A stretch of DNA of 64,000 bases from contig NZ_CP159992.1 in assembly GCF_040702995.1 (NCBI RefSeq), positions 1,885,501-1,949,500 of the forward strand. Reading direction: 5' to 3'. This DNA is from Paenibacillus sp. AN1007. Lineage in GTDB: Bacteria > Bacillota > Bacilli > Paenibacillales > Paenibacillaceae. The notes beneath the pieces are model-generated. The model was not told the origin of the DNA, searched no databases, and worked only from the letters and a program-made list of their open reading frames with translations. Made by a program: the position numbers and the translations under genes. Position 1 is the first letter of the stretch. The number at the start of each line of letters is the position of its first letter. Below are positions 34,042 through 44,395 of the stretch, one piece after another.

Positions 34042-36045
34042 ATGATGGATTTGTCTGCCTATCGCGACATATTTATTGAAGAACTGAACGATCAATTGGA
34101 ACGGATGGATCAGTCACTGCTTGCACTTGAACTTTCACCTTCGGTAGAACTGGTGCAGACCTTATTTCGGGCAGCTCATACCATTAAGGGCTCAGCCTCC
34201 ACGATGGATTTTCGTGAATTAAGTGATCTTACACACGAGGTTGAATATGCCCTGGAGTGGGTACGGTCCAAGAAACCGGAAATAAATGCCCGATTGATTG
34301 ATACGCTGTTCCGCTCGTTGGATGCGATGAAAGCTCTTAGAGACCAGTATGTGAAGGGAGAAGCATATTCCGATGTTCGTGCGGTAGTAAGAGAGATACA
34401 AGATTTGATTCATCAGCCTGTTTCCATTGGGCAGCTTAAACCGCCCGCACTGCAGCCTGCAGCATTCGAACAGATTAACAAAGAACTGGAATCGGACCAA
34501 CAGATTTTCGCTATTCGAATTGTATTAAGCTCAGACTGTTTGATGAAAGCGGCGAGATATCATATACTGCGCAAACGGGTGGAAGATACCTGTGGAAGGG
34601 TAATAGCCTCCTCGATTCAGGAACAGGGGGAAGAAGAACGAGAAGAGGCGTATTACAGCCAGTTTGTGATGATTACAGCCTCTTCTCTGAATCAGCATCA
34701 GATGGAGATGGCGTTATCCGGGGATTCGGACATTCGAAGCATGGACATCAGCCCGTATATACCGGCAGCGGAGGAGATCGCTGTAACTGCTCAACGGGCA
34801 GAATCCGAATTGGGAGCTGCCGTAGAAAAACCCGAATCTCCCGCCCTGCCCCATGATGAAAAAATGAAGTCATCCCAGCCGACCGTACGTGTAAGTGTTG
34901 AACGTCTGGACCATCTGATGAATCTCGTTGGTGAACTGCTTATCGATCAAACTTCACTTGCGGATTTGAGCAGTACCGGCGTCCGCAAGGAAGCATCTCC
35001 TGTGCTGCAGCGTATTGGCAGCGTGTCCGATCATATGGGCAGCGTGATCAAGGAGCTGCAGGACGGAGTGATGAAAACACGGATGCTGCCTATTGAGCAG
35101 CTGCTGAACAGATTTCCGAGGCTGGTGCGGGATTTGTCGCAGAAGCTTGGCAAAGATATTGAACTCGTGATCAAAGGCGGCGAAACGGAGCTGGACCGCA
35201 TGATTATCGAAGAACTCAGCGATCCCTTGATCCATCTGATTCGAAACAGCGCGGATCATGGCATTGAGAGTGCAGAAGTTCGAGCAGCTCATCATAAACC
35301 CGCCAAAGGACGGATCAAGCTGACTTCGTACCATGAAGAGAACCATGTTGTTATTCGTTTCTCGGATGATGGTAAGGGCATTGATGGAGAAAAGATTAAA
35401 GCTTCTGCATTGAAAAAAGGCATAATAACGGAAGAGCAGGCCGCGCGTTTGAATGCCCAGGAAGCGGTTCATCTGATCTTTGAGCCCGGGTTTTCGACAG
35501 CTTCGACAGTTAGTGATGTATCGGGCCGAGGTGTCGGTATGGACATTGTGCGCAGCCAGATCGGAAGGCTGAATGGCATTATCGATATTGATACGGAGGT
35601 AGGTGTCGGCACAACGTTTACGATTCGTTTACCGCTTACTCTGGCCATAATCAAGGGTCTTCTGGTGAACGTATCTGGAAGGGTGCTGATTCTGCCAATG
35701 TATAACGTGGCCGAGATTGTACGTATTAAACCGTCGGATATTCAGATGATGCAGGGACAGCAGTCCATTCTTAATCATGGGCGGATTGTACCTTTTTACC
35801 GGTTGTGCGACAAGCTGCAGTATCCACGTTCGGATCGTCATTCCAAAACGATTCCACTCGTCATTATTCGTTCCGTCGACAAAATTGCGGCCTACGCCGT
35901 GGATGAGATCATCGGGAACCAGGAAGTAGTGATCAAATCGCTGGGCGCGTATCTCGGCGCAATGAATCATCTCTCTGGTGCGACCATTCTGGGTAACGGT
36001 AAAGTCGCATTGATTCTGGATGCTTCGTATCTGGTCAGTCATTAA
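34042..36045 (+). CDS. cheA: Chemotaxis histidine kinase CheA
   Basis: The 667-residue kinase has the HPt domain with phospho-accepting His46 in AAHTIKGSAST, a variable P2-like region (about 165-240), a dimerisation helix hairpin (about 285-350), the ATP-binding domain with N box HLIRNSADHGIE, DDGKGID and GRGVGMDIV, and the C-terminal CheW-like domain (about 530-667). It would phosphorylate a response regulator on receptor command. No cheY, cheB, cheR, cheC or cheD gene is nearby, so its regulator and adaptation enzymes must be elsewhere. AGGAGGG precedes the start. Confidence 0.93.
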   Translation: MMDLSAYRDIFIEELNDQLERMDQSLLALELSPSVELVQTLFRAAHTIKGSASTMDFRELSDLTHEVEYALEWVRSKKPEINARLIDTLFRSLDAMKALRDQYVKGEAYSDVRAVVREIQDLIHQPVSIGQLKPPALQPAAFEQINKELESDQQIFAIRIVLSSDCLMKAARYHILRKRVEDTCGRVIASSIQEQGEEEREEAYYSQFVMITASSLNQHQMEMALSGDSDIRSMDISPYIPAAEEIAVTAQRAESELGAAVEKPESPALPHDEKMKSSQPTVRVSVERLDHLMNLVGELLIDQTSLADLSSTGVRKEASPVLQRIGSVSDHMGSVIKELQDGVMKTRMLPIEQLLNRFPRLVRDLSQKLGKDIELVIKGGETELDRMIIEELSDPLIHLIRNSADHGIESAEVRAAHHKPAKGRIKLTSYHEENHVVIRFSDDGKGIDGEKIKASALKKGIITEEQAARLNAQEAVHLIFEPGFSTASTVSDVSGRGVGMDIVRSQIGRLNGIIDIDTEVGVGTTFTIRLPLTLAIIKGLLVNVSGRVLILPMYNVAEIVRIKPSDIQMMQGQQSILNHGRIVPFYRLCDKLQYPRSDRHSKTIPLVIIRSVDKIAAYAVDEIIGNQEVVIKSLGAYLGAMNHLSGATILGNGKVALILDASYLVSH

Positions 36046-36117
36046 AGCCGGCATACCGTCCATCGTATTACGATAGATTTGGGTTGTCTTTCTTCAAAAG
36101 AATAAAGAACAAAGAAT

Positions 36118-36155
36118 AACAGCCTCAAAGGTCCTGATTGGACCTTGGGGCTGTT
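36118..36155 (+). terminator. Terminator of the chemosensory operon
   Basis: Arms AACAGCCTCAAAGGTCC and GGACCTTGGGGCTGTT pair with G-U wobbles around a five-base loop, followed by a short T stretch. It precedes a convergent LysR gene. Confidence 0.7.
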
Positions 36156-36195
36156 TATGATGCATTTTTATAATTCCATCGATTAGATTATCCAC

Positions 36196-37080
36196 TTACC
36201 CTTTGAAAATCAAGTCCATAAAACGATTGGCCGCAGAAGAGATCGGCATGTTTCGTTTCGTCATAATGCCTACATGAGAAGGAGGGAGCGGAACATCCAG
36301 CTGGATCTCGAAGAGAGAACCTTCCTCCAGCTCTTTGGAGATGAATTCACGTGTAACATACGAGATGCCCAGGCCGCGGCGGGCGAATTCGATCAGAAGG
36401 TCAACACTGCCGACCTCAATCTCTGGTTTTAATGTGTAATTATAGCTGTTAAACAGTTCGGTTATAGCCATCCGCACCCGGCTGTTCCGGGAGAACAGAA
36501 TAAGTTCATGTTCGAGCAGCATTTCAAGGGTGAGCACTTTGCCTTTCAATTGAGCATATCGTTCGCCAGCAACAAAACAATCTTTTAGCTGAATGCTCTC
36601 TCTCACTTCCAATTGTGGATCCACAATGGGCATGCGGACAACCCCGAGATCGATCTTGCCTTCCTTCAGAAACGTAATGACTTCTGGCGTGGTTCCATGG
36701 CTCAGATGCAGCTTGATATTAGGATACTGAATATGAAACTCCTCTATATACGATAACATGTAGTGTTTGAACAGGGAGTCACTGCCGCCGATCCGGAGTT
36801 CTCCATTGTCCAAATTTTTCAGCGCGGCCATTTTTTCTTCCGCAAGGGAAATCAAAATTTGGGACTGTTCAATATAGGAATACAGGCTGGCACCCTCCTG
36901 AGTCAACGATACACCCTTGGAGTTGCGATAAAACAAGGTGAGTCCAAAGCTGTCTTCCAACTGTTTAATCGCATGACTGACACTTGGCTGCGTGATGTAG
37001 AGGGCTTTGGCGGCTTGGGTCAGACTGCCTGTTTTGGCGGCCCAGTAAAAGACTTTATATAGTTCGTAATTTGTTGTCAT
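36196..37080 (-). CDS. LysR-family transcription regulator
   Basis: The 294-residue protein has the LysR N-terminal helix-turn-helix (SLTQAAKALYITQPSVSHAI) and a two-lobed inducer domain (about 90-290). It is transcribed away from zwf with 112 bases between, the usual layout for a regulator of the neighbouring operon. Candidate sites lie at 37091-37131. The inducer is not known; control of the oxidative pentose phosphate genes is inferred from position. Confidence 0.9.
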   Translation of the reverse strand: MTTNYELYKVFYWAAKTGSLTQAAKALYITQPSVSHAIKQLEDSFGLTLFYRNSKGVSLTQEGASLYSYIEQSQILISLAEEKMAALKNLDNGELRIGGSDSLFKHYMLSYIEEFHIQYPNIKLHLSHGTTPEVITFLKEGKIDLGVVRMPIVDPQLEVRESIQLKDCFVAGERYAQLKGKVLTLEMLLEHELILFSRNSRVRMAITELFNSYNYTLKPEIEVGSVDLLIEFARRGLGISYVTREFISKELEEGSLFEIQLDVPLPPSHVGIMTKRNMPISSAANRFMDLIFKG

Positions 37081-37090
37081 AGATATCGTC

Positions 37091-37131
37091 TATAGCTCCT
37101 GTGAAATATATTAATTACTTGTATAGCTATA
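37091..37131. promoter_or_regulatory. LysR/zwf divergent regulatory region
   Basis: TATAGC occurs at 37091-37096 and again within the palindrome TATAGCTATA at 37122-37131. Such AT-rich dyads with the T-N11-A pattern are typical LysR-type binding sites, here placed between the regulator and zwf. Confidence 0.45.
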
Positions 37132-37192
37132 AAACGTATTATAGTGTAACTACAGTAAAGAAACCAGAGTTACTTGGAAGGAGCACGGTAAG

Positions 37193-38716
37193 ATGGAACC
37201 AACTACAATCGTTTTATTTGGAGCTACTGGCGATTTAGCCAAAAGAAAAATATATCCTGCCCTATATAATTTATATCTTGAGCAAAAGCTTCCTGAAACC
37301 TTCTCCCTAATCGGCATGGGCCGCAGAGAGTGGTCGGATGAATTTTTCCAGGCTCAAGTGGAAAAATCCTTGCATGAGTTTTCCAGACGCCAGGGAGATC
37401 ATGATTCGGTCAAATCATTTGTGAAAGCTTTTCGATACAGTGTATTGAATATCAGTCATAAGGAAGATTATATAAAGTTACTGCATTTGGTTGAACAAAG
37501 AGAGGCTGAGCTTGGTATTCCGTCCAATCGCTTGTTCTATCTGTCGGTGGGTCCTGAATTTTTCGAACCGATCGCAGAAAATATTCAAGCAAGCGGGCTG
37601 GGTTCCACGCAAGGTTGGAAACGTCTCGTTATTGAGAAGCCGTTTGGTCATGACCTGCAGTCCGCTCGTGATCTCAACCGCAAGCTCAGTGAATCGTTCA
37701 CCGAGGAAGAGATTTATCGGATCGACCACTATTTGGGCAAACCGATGGTGCAGAAACTGGAGACACTTCATCAAAGCAACCCAATTATGAAGGCCCTGTG
37801 GAACAATCGTTACATCTCCAATGTGCAGATTACAGCCAATGAGACTGTGGGCGTAGAAGAACGTGCATCCTATTATGATCATGTTGGCGCTGTGCGTGAC
37901 ATGTTCCAGAATCATATGCTGCAGATGCTGATGATGATGGCTATTCAGCTCCCGTATAACAGTACTTCCGAAAATGTGGGACAGAAGAAAAAACATATTA
38001 TGGAGTCCATTCAGCCATTGGAGAAGCAAACCGTTGGCGCAAGCATCATTCGTGGACAGTATGCTGCAGGCAGCATCCAAGGTAAACCGGTACATGCTTA
38101 TACAGAGGAACCTGGGGTAGCCGAGAACACCATGAATGACACATTTATCGCTGCCAAGCTGCAAATTGATGATTTCTTCTGGCGCGGTGTTCCGTTTTAC
38201 ATCCGTACGGGTAAAAGAATGAAGGAGAAATCAACACGAATTGTGATTGAGTTCAAAGAACCTTCGGGTCAAGGCCATCTGATCAAGAACAATGGTTCGA
38301 AGCCGAATCTGCTCGTGATCGAGATGAGTCCGGATCAAAGCATGACGCTGCAGCTGAATGCGAGTGATCCTGAGAACAAAGGTGAATTCAAGCCAGTTCA
38401 TATTGATCTTGCTCCAAATCAGGGAGATCTGGCAGAAGCGTACGAGAACTTGATTCGCGATGCGCTCCACGGTGATCCCACATTCTTTGCACATTGGGGT
38501 GAAGTTGAGTTATCCTGGGCTTGGGTGCAGCCAATTCTGGATGCATTTAACGAAAATCTGCTTCCGCTTCACTTGTATGCTGCCGGAAGTTATGGTCCGG
38601 CGGAATCGGATGCCATGTTGGAGGCGGATGGCCACCACTGGTGGTTTGATGAGCCATCTGAGCTGATTTCTCAGGAAGACAGCGATGTTCCGATGGCAGT
38701 TAACGGCAGCATCTAA
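37193..38716 (+). CDS. zwf: Glucose-6-phosphate 1-dehydrogenase
   Basis: Zwf oxidises glucose 6-phosphate to 6-phosphogluconolactone, reducing NADP, the first step of the oxidative pentose phosphate pathway. The 507-residue product has the dinucleotide-binding motif GATGDLAKR (10-18), the substrate-binding IEKPFGHDL block and the catalytic RIDHYLGK with His179. Length and motifs are normal. The ATG follows GGAAGGAG. It leads an operon-like set with transaldolase and gnd, and is divergent from a LysR gene. Confidence 0.96.
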   Translation: MEPTTIVLFGATGDLAKRKIYPALYNLYLEQKLPETFSLIGMGRREWSDEFFQAQVEKSLHEFSRRQGDHDSVKSFVKAFRYSVLNISHKEDYIKLLHLVEQREAELGIPSNRLFYLSVGPEFFEPIAENIQASGLGSTQGWKRLVIEKPFGHDLQSARDLNRKLSESFTEEEIYRIDHYLGKPMVQKLETLHQSNPIMKALWNNRYISNVQITANETVGVEERASYYDHVGAVRDMFQNHMLQMLMMMAIQLPYNSTSENVGQKKKHIMESIQPLEKQTVGASIIRGQYAAGSIQGKPVHAYTEEPGVAENTMNDTFIAAKLQIDDFFWRGVPFYIRTGKRMKEKSTRIVIEFKEPSGQGHLIKNNGSKPNLLVIEMSPDQSMTLQLNASDPENKGEFKPVHIDLAPNQGDLAEAYENLIRDALHGDPTFFAHWGEVELSWAWVQPILDAFNENLLPLHLYAAGSYGPAESDAMLEADGHHWWFDEPSELISQEDSDVPMAVNGSI

Positions 38717-38759
38717 TTCAAAAAAAGACAAAACCAAAATAATCGGAGGTAATTCAGTT

Positions 38760-39425
38760 ATGAAATTTTTTATTGATACAGCTAACGTAGAAGACATTCA
38801 AAAAGCATATAAAATCGGTGTATTGTCCGGTGTAACGACTAACCCTTCATTGGTAGCCAAAGAAGGCGTGAAATTTGAAGACCGCATCGAAGAAATTCTG
38901 AAACTTGTTCCTGACGTGGAGTCCGTTTCCGCTGAAGTAACGCCAGATGCGCTGACGGCTGAAGAAATGATTGCACAAGCAAACGAATTGATCAAAATCA
39001 ACAACAACGACAAAAACATCACGATTAAACTGCCAATGACGCTTGCAGGTCTGGAAGCTTGCCGTTATTTGACCAAAAAAGGTGTGAAAACAAACGTTAC
39101 ACTGATTTTCACTGTGAATCAGGCACTGCTTGCTGCTCGCGCAGGCGCAACATATGTATCTCCGTTCCTGGGACGTCTGGACGACATCTCCGAAGATGGC
39201 GTGCAGCTGGTATCCAAAGTGGCTGAATTGTTCCGTACACATCATCTGGATGCTCAGATCATTGCTGCATCCGTGAGACATCCGGATCACGTTACACGTG
39301 TAGCGATGGCTGGAGCACATATTGCTACGGTACCATTCTCTGTTATTGAACAAATTTCCAAACACCCGCTGACTGATCAAGGGATGGAGAAATTTGCAGC
39401 GGACTGGAAAAAAACAGTACAATAA
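38760..39425 (+). CDS. tal: Transaldolase, small (TalC/Fsa) type
   Basis: The 221-residue enzyme is of the short transaldolase family, which exchanges dihydroxyacetone units between sugar phosphates in the non-oxidative pentose phosphate pathway. Visible family marks are [13 protein letters not shown] at the start, [14 protein letters not shown], the Schiff-base Lys in [12 protein letters not shown], and [12 protein letters not shown]. The ATG at 38760 follows CGGAGG. It lies 43 bases after zwf and before gnd, so the three likely share a transcript. Confidence 0.95.
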   Translation: MKFFIDTANVEDIQKAYKIGVLSGVTTNPSLVAKEGVKFEDRIEEILKLVPDVESVSAEVTPDALTAEEMIAQANELIKINNNDKNITIKLPMTLAGLEACRYLTKKGVKTNVTLIFTVNQALLAARAGATYVSPFLGRLDDISEDGVQLVSKVAELFRTHHLDAQIIAASVRHPDHVTRVAMAGAHIATVPFSVIEQISKHPLTDQGMEKFAADWKKTVQ

Positions 39426-39492
39426 CAGCCATACGATTGAAAAAGCTTTAACGAAATAGATATATAAATTCATGGAGTATCGGGAGGACATA

Positions 39493-40911
39493 ATGAGTAA
39501 ACAACAGATCGGTGTTATTGGACTTGCAGTAATGGGGAAAAACCTGGCTTTTAATATTGAAAGCAAAGGTTTCTCGGTATCGGTATTCAACCGTTCACCG
39601 GAGAAAACGCATGATCTTCTGAAAGAAGCAGATGGTAAAAACCTGATTGGTACATTCTCTATTGAAGAATTTGTAGCTTCCTTGGAATCTCCGCGCAAAA
39701 TTTTGATTATGGTGCAGGCGGGTAAAGCTACGGATGCAACCATTGAGCAGCTGCTCCCTCACCTGGATCAAGGAGATATCATTATCGATGGCGGTAATGC
39801 GTATTTCCCTGATACACAGCGCCGCAGCAAAGACCTGGAAGCCAAAGGTTTCCGCTTCATCGGTGCGGGTGTATCCGGCGGTGAAGAAGGTGCTCTGAAA
39901 GGTCCTGCGATTATGCCTGGCGGTCAGCAAAGTGCGTATGAGCTGGTAGAGCCGATTCTAACAGCAATCTCCGCTAAAGTAGGCGATGATGCGTGCAGCA
40001 CGTATATCGGACCTGACGGTGCGGGACACTACGTGAAAATGGTGCATAACGGTATTGAGTATGGTGACATGCAGCTGATTGGCGAAGCATATCACCTGCT
40101 GAAATCGGTACTGAACGTATCGGTAGAGGAACTGCATGAAATCTTCACAGAGTGGAACCAGGGGGAACTTGACAGCTATCTGATCGAGATCACAGCGGAC
40201 ATCTTCTCCAAATACGATCCGGAAACAGGCAAACCGATGGTGGATGTCATTCTGGATGCAGCTGGACAAAAAGGAACAGGCAAATGGACAAGCCAAAGCG
40301 CGCTGGATCTCGGCGTACCTTTGTCCATGATTACCGAATCTGTATTCTCCCGTTTCTTGTCTGCCATGAAAGACGAGCGGATCGCAGCAAGTAAAATCCT
40401 GAACGGACCTAAGGCAGAATCATTCTCCGGTGACAAAAAAGAGTTCATCGAGAACGTGCGCAAAGCGCTGTTCGCAAGTAAGATCGTATCCTACGCGCAG
40501 GGTTTCGCACAGATGCGTGCCGCATCTGACGAATACGGCTGGGATCTCAAATACGGCAGCATCGCGATGATCTTCCGCGGTGGCTGTATCATCCGTTCGC
40601 AGTTCCTGCAGAACATCAAGGAAGCTTACGACAAAGACGCAGCTCTTAAAAACCTGCTGCTCGATCCATACTTCCAAAATATTGTGGAATCCTATCAGGA
40701 TGCATGGCGTGAAGTGGTGGCCGCTGCGGTAAAACAAGGCATTCCGGTGCCTGGCTTCTCCAGCGCATTGTCCTACTACGACAGCTACCGCACAGAGCGT
40801 TTGCCAGCAAACCTGCTGCAGGCGCAGCGTGACTACTTCGGTGCACATACATTCCAACGTGTGGACAAAGAAGGTTCATTCCACTTCCAGTGGATGGACA
40901 CCAACGAGTAA
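39493..40911 (+). CDS. gnd: 6-phosphogluconate dehydrogenase, decarboxylating
   Basis: The 472-residue enzyme converts 6-phosphogluconate to ribulose 5-phosphate with CO2 release and NADP reduction. The Rossmann motif [14 protein letters not shown] is at the N-terminus, followed by [19 protein letters not shown] and the active-site stretch [15 protein letters not shown]. Length is normal. The ATG at 39493 follows GGGAGG; the longer upstream frame has no ribosome binding site. It closes the zwf-tal-gnd set and is followed by a strong terminator. Confidence 0.96.
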   Translation: MSKQQIGVIGLAVMGKNLAFNIESKGFSVSVFNRSPEKTHDLLKEADGKNLIGTFSIEEFVASLESPRKILIMVQAGKATDATIEQLLPHLDQGDIIIDGGNAYFPDTQRRSKDLEAKGFRFIGAGVSGGEEGALKGPAIMPGGQQSAYELVEPILTAISAKVGDDACSTYIGPDGAGHYVKMVHNGIEYGDMQLIGEAYHLLKSVLNVSVEELHEIFTEWNQGELDSYLIEITADIFSKYDPETGKPMVDVILDAAGQKGTGKWTSQSALDLGVPLSMITESVFSRFLSAMKDERIAASKILNGPKAESFSGDKKEFIENVRKALFASKIVSYAQGFAQMRAASDEYGWDLKYGSIAMIFRGGCIIRSQFLQNIKEAYDKDAALKNLLLDPYFQNIVESYQDAWREVVAAAVKQGIPVPGFSSALSYYDSYRTERLPANLLQAQRDYFGAHTFQRVDKEGSFHFQWMDTNE

Positions 40912-40920
40912 TTTATAAAT

Positions 40921-40982
40921 AAAACACCTCTGCTTCCATCCTATAGAGTTTACTCTGGGGAAGGCGGCAGAGGTGTTTTTTT
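40921..40982 (+). terminator. Terminator after gnd
   Basis: Arms AACACCTCTGC and GCAGAGGTGTT with inner CTTCC/GGAAG pairing end in seven T residues. Confidence 0.88.
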
Positions 40983-41188
40983 GCCAATTAATTTCTAAGA
41001 ATAGCAGCAGCAATTCAGCATTATCAATTGCTTAAAATTAAATATCACCAAATTGTAATAAAATGTACCTATATTAGCATTGTAATAAGATGCTGGAGTC
41101 CCTTGGTTTGCGTTATACTAGTTCAGACGGACATGTGTCCGGTTAATGATGCAGTAAATCACATTAGAACGTGGGGGTCAGGCCAGGC

Positions 41189-42292
41189 ATGTTTGTACTC
41201 GTAGGTATTATATTTTTGCTCGTATATGGATTATTAGTTTTCTACATAGGCTGGAGCGGCTGGAGTTGGATGAAACCGGTCGTGTCGGCCAGATTTCGCT
41301 GGTTGTATGTTACAGCACTGGTGTTTCTGGCGGTTTCTTTTATTTTGGCGCGGCTGTTCGGCAGCATATCATTTCTCGGTATAATTGGTTCCTACTGGCT
41401 GGCGATTTTTTCGCTCTTACTTCTCATTCTGCCGATTGTGCACCTGACGTTGTGGCTGCTGCGGTTAACACGTATCCCGAGGCATCACGCGCATAAATGG
41501 GCGGGAGTTGTTACACTTGTCCTGCTTATCTCTACAATGGGCTATGGCATTTTTAATGCGTACTCTCCAGTTGTCAGGCAGTATGCGATTCAGATCGATA
41601 AAAAGGTAGAGGGCATCGACAAGCTTAACATTGTTATGGCTGCCGATATGCATTTTGGTCTGCTGTCAGGGCCTGCTCATGCCAAGCGGATGGTACAGGA
41701 GATTAACGCTCTCAAACCGGACCTTGTATTGTATCCCGGTGATCTGATTGATGACAATCTGGCGATGTACGAAAAGAGTGGTATTGCCGATATCATCCGT
41801 GATATCAAGGCTCCTTATGGCGTATACGCTTCTCTAGGCAACCATGACAAGTTTGATGGACCCATTGAGGATCTGATTGCAGCGCTGGAGAAAAGCGATA
41901 TGCAGGTGCTGTATGATGACAAAATTACGCTGGATAACAAAATCACGCTGATTGGACGTAAGGATCGGACCGAGCAGGATCGGGCAGACGTCGCCGCGCT
42001 CATGCAGAATACCGATTTGAGTCAGCCTGTGATCATGATGGATCATCAGCCCTACGATTTGGATATTGCAGAGCAGAACAAGGTGGATTTGGTTGTATCC
42101 GGTCATACCCACCGAGGCCAGATTGCTCCTGCGCAATTTATTACGCAGGCGATCTATGAGAATGATTGGGGTTATTTGCAAAAAGGCTCCATGCATTCCA
42201 TCGTTACCTCGGGTTTTGGTTTCTGGGGACCGCCCATCCGTACAAGCAGCCGTTCCGAGATTGTACAGATTAACGTTACCTTCGGGCAGTAA
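41189..42292 (+). CDS. Membrane-bound metallophosphoesterase
   Basis: The first 125 residues have four hydrophobic helices, then a calcineurin-like phosphoesterase domain with all metal motifs: Asp and His in ADMHFG, GDLIDD, GNHDKF, and GHTHRGQ. It is like the YkuE/YpbG group of two-metal phosphohydrolases, which act on phospholipid or phosphate esters at the membrane surface. The ATG at 41189 is preferred over a GTG six codons upstream; neither has a very good ribosome binding site. No operon partner is apparent. Confidence 0.88.
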   Translation: MFVLVGIIFLLVYGLLVFYIGWSGWSWMKPVVSARFRWLYVTALVFLAVSFILARLFGSISFLGIIGSYWLAIFSLLLLILPIVHLTLWLLRLTRIPRHHAHKWAGVVTLVLLISTMGYGIFNAYSPVVRQYAIQIDKKVEGIDKLNIVMAADMHFGLLSGPAHAKRMVQEINALKPDLVLYPGDLIDDNLAMYEKSGIADIIRDIKAPYGVYASLGNHDKFDGPIEDLIAALEKSDMQVLYDDKITLDNKITLIGRKDRTEQDRADVAALMQNTDLSQPVIMMDHQPYDLDIAEQNKVDLVVSGHTHRGQIAPAQFITQAIYENDWGYLQKGSMHSIVTSGFGFWGPPIRTSSRSEIVQINVTFGQ

Positions 42293-42360
42293 AAACAGCC
42301 CCTCCATGAAAGAAGGGGCCTCATTTAAAGCAAATTATAGATATAGTAATGGATGATGAG

Positions 42361-42425
42361 AATGCTTTCCTCCAACCGGATGGTGCTTGAACCAGCCTTC
42401 CTGATTGGAAGGAGGGCATTTTTTA
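42361..42425 (+). terminator. Terminator after the phosphoesterase gene
   Basis: Arms AATGCTTTCCTCC and GGAAGGAGGGCATT form a long hairpin followed by TTTTTTAT. A weaker hairpin, GCCCCT/AGGGGC, lies just before it at about 42298-42322. Confidence 0.75.
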
Positions 42426-42491
42426 TCAGCTTACAAGGGTAAGCGAAAGAAATGAAGAGATTATGAGAAGGTCAGGTCTATTCATGACCTG

Positions 42492-43508
42492 TTAGTTCCG
42501 TACCCCGTTTACGGGAACAGCTTCAAACGAATAGAAGGTCCCCTTTTTATTAATTTTACCGATGATAGTCGCTGCACCTTTTTTCTTAAAGGTATATTCA
42601 TTATCTTTAATATGCACGCTGTATCCTTTCAGCTGAAGGCCGAAGATGGATTTTACTTTTGGTGCCGCAGCCGACAATGCTTTACTTTTACTCAGCTTGG
42701 GTTTGGCAAATGATTTTTTGAAATCAGCATCATTGTTCCAGTCTTGACCAAGCTCATTTGCAGCCTTCCATACCTTCCCGGTTTCGCTACCGATATCCAC
42801 ATAGTTCAAGTTGCTGTCATCCCGATATTTCCATAGGGTGTCTTTGTTTTCTTTCGTAAGCTGCGCATAGTCAAACGGTTTTACAGGCGAAATGCCAAGG
42901 GTTTTGACGGAATTCCGGGCTTTGTTGGTCAATGAAGCATGTGCATCTTTAATATTATATTGAATGCTTGCAGATAATTGGTTGTTGTGATCTACATCCA
43001 CGTACAGACTTTGTTTAGGACCCCAGATGACCCAATAGTTTTTGAGTCCGCCGTCGTTCACGGCTTGTTTCACACGCCAGAAGGCTTCGGTTTGGAATTT
43101 GTTATCTTTATCAAAAGACTTCAGAAATGCTTTTATTTGGGTTCGCAGCGCTTCATCCATAACGCTTTCAAGATCATCAGCCTTGTAAGTGATCAACGTG
43201 GAGGTGACTTTTCCCTTTTTGGAATCATACTCTTGTATGATATCTGCTTCAGCTTTTCCTGTCAGCTTGCTGTTAACAATCCAATTCTCAAAAGCGGTTT
43301 CTACGGATGTGAATTGAATCGGCTGTTTTCCTGCGATTGCCGTAATTGCATCCGTTAATTGTTTGGTTACCTTTTGATCCAGTTTCAGTGTACTCTGTGT
43401 CTCCTGCACTGTAGATACCGGAGCGGGTGCTGCCAATACAGAAGGTGCCGAAGATAACAATAGTGTCATAGAAGCGATCGCTGCGGTGATAGAAACATAT
43501 TTTTTCAT
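42492..43508 (-). CDS. Secreted protein of unknown function
   Basis: The 338-residue protein starts with a classical signal peptide: MKKYVSITAAIASMTLLL followed by SSAPSVLAAPAP, with an Ala-x-Ala cleavage site near residue 27. The mature part is lysine-rich and partly repetitive, with segments such as DAITAIAGKQPIQF and VKSIFGLQLKGYSVHIKDN. No catalytic motif is recognised and there is no LPXTG or surface-layer homology domain, so it is probably released. It stands alone on the minus strand. Confidence 0.75.
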   Translation of the reverse strand: MKKYVSITAAIASMTLLLSSAPSVLAAPAPVSTVQETQSTLKLDQKVTKQLTDAITAIAGKQPIQFTSVETAFENWIVNSKLTGKAEADIIQEYDSKKGKVTSTLITYKADDLESVMDEALRTQIKAFLKSFDKDNKFQTEAFWRVKQAVNDGGLKNYWVIWGPKQSLYVDVDHNNQLSASIQYNIKDAHASLTNKARNSVKTLGISPVKPFDYAQLTKENKDTLWKYRDDSNLNYVDIGSETGKVWKAANELGQDWNNDADFKKSFAKPKLSKSKALSAAAPKVKSIFGLQLKGYSVHIKDNEYTFKKKGAATIIGKINKKGTFYSFEAVPVNGVRN

Positions 43509-43716
43509 GAGTATTCCTCCTGGTCGATAAGTGTAAGTTTATTAGATATTGCTGCCCGGATATATTTATAAACGTGGATCAAAAGGAAAATGTTGCATGC
43601 TGCCTGTTTCTTTTAAAATGAACTTTATGTATCTTTTTATACAGCTCATATGTAAAAAGAATGACTGCATCCCGCCTGAGATGATATACTGTGTTCGTAT
43701 TGGGGGAGGAATGACG

Positions 43717-44274
43717 ATGACAAAACCGATTATAGCCGTAGATATGGATGACACGATCTGTCATCTGGTCAAGCGGGCGATTTACCATAACAACATAAGC
43801 TTCCCGACCCATCCGCTTCAATATGAAGATATGGTTCACTGGGACACAACTCACTTACGTCATCCTGAGAGCACACATGACGTATTTTACGGGCGACCCG
43901 GACTGTTCGAAGAGCTGGAGTTATATGATGAGTATGTAGTAGAAGAGATGCGAAAGTTAAACGATGCTTATGATCTGATTATTGTTACAGCGGCTGAACC
44001 GAGAACGGTAGGGGAGAAGTGGAACTGGCTGCAGCGGCACATGCCTTTTATTACACTGGAACAGTTTATGACATGCAAACGTAAAAACCTGTTGGCTTTT
44101 GATCTCTTGATTGATGACGGGCCGCATAATCTGGTTCCGGCTTTCGAAAGTGGACGAAAAGTCATCTGCATCCCCCATCCGTGGAATAAACAGCAGCGTG
44201 AACAGTATGCTTTTCCCCAGATGTCTTCCTGGAAAAATGCAAAATTATTCATAGATAGACTGATACATAAATAA
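43717..44274 (+). CDS. HAD-superfamily 5'(3')-deoxyribonucleotidase-like protein
   Basis: The product of 185 residues has the HAD motif I DMDDTICHL near its start, then VTAAEP for motif II, a conserved Lys region and the C-terminal LLIDDGPHNL for motif IV. These match the 5'-nucleotidase deoxy (NT5C) type, which removes phosphate from deoxynucleotides. The ATG at 43717 is seven bases after GGAGG; another ATG two codons upstream is too close to it. The longer frame upstream is not translated from a good site. Confidence 0.85.
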   Translation: MTKPIIAVDMDDTICHLVKRAIYHNNISFPTHPLQYEDMVHWDTTHLRHPESTHDVFYGRPGLFEELELYDEYVVEEMRKLNDAYDLIIVTAAEPRTVGEKWNWLQRHMPFITLEQFMTCKRKNLLAFDLLIDDGPHNLVPAFESGRKVICIPHPWNKQQREQYAFPQMSSWKNAKLFIDRLIHK

Positions 44275-44395
44275 TTTGTCGAAAATGATAGAAATTAAGA
44301 TTGTAATCTCCTCGCCAGCTGATTAAAATAAGATTTGGAATCTGGATTGCAGCCGGAAACTATCTTTCATATCAGAGACAAGCGAGGTTATATGT

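Noticed and set aside
38847..39743. Open minus-strand frame of 298 codons across tal and gnd
   Set aside because: It is a shadow of two well-conserved enzymes on the plus strand and shows no protein family features.
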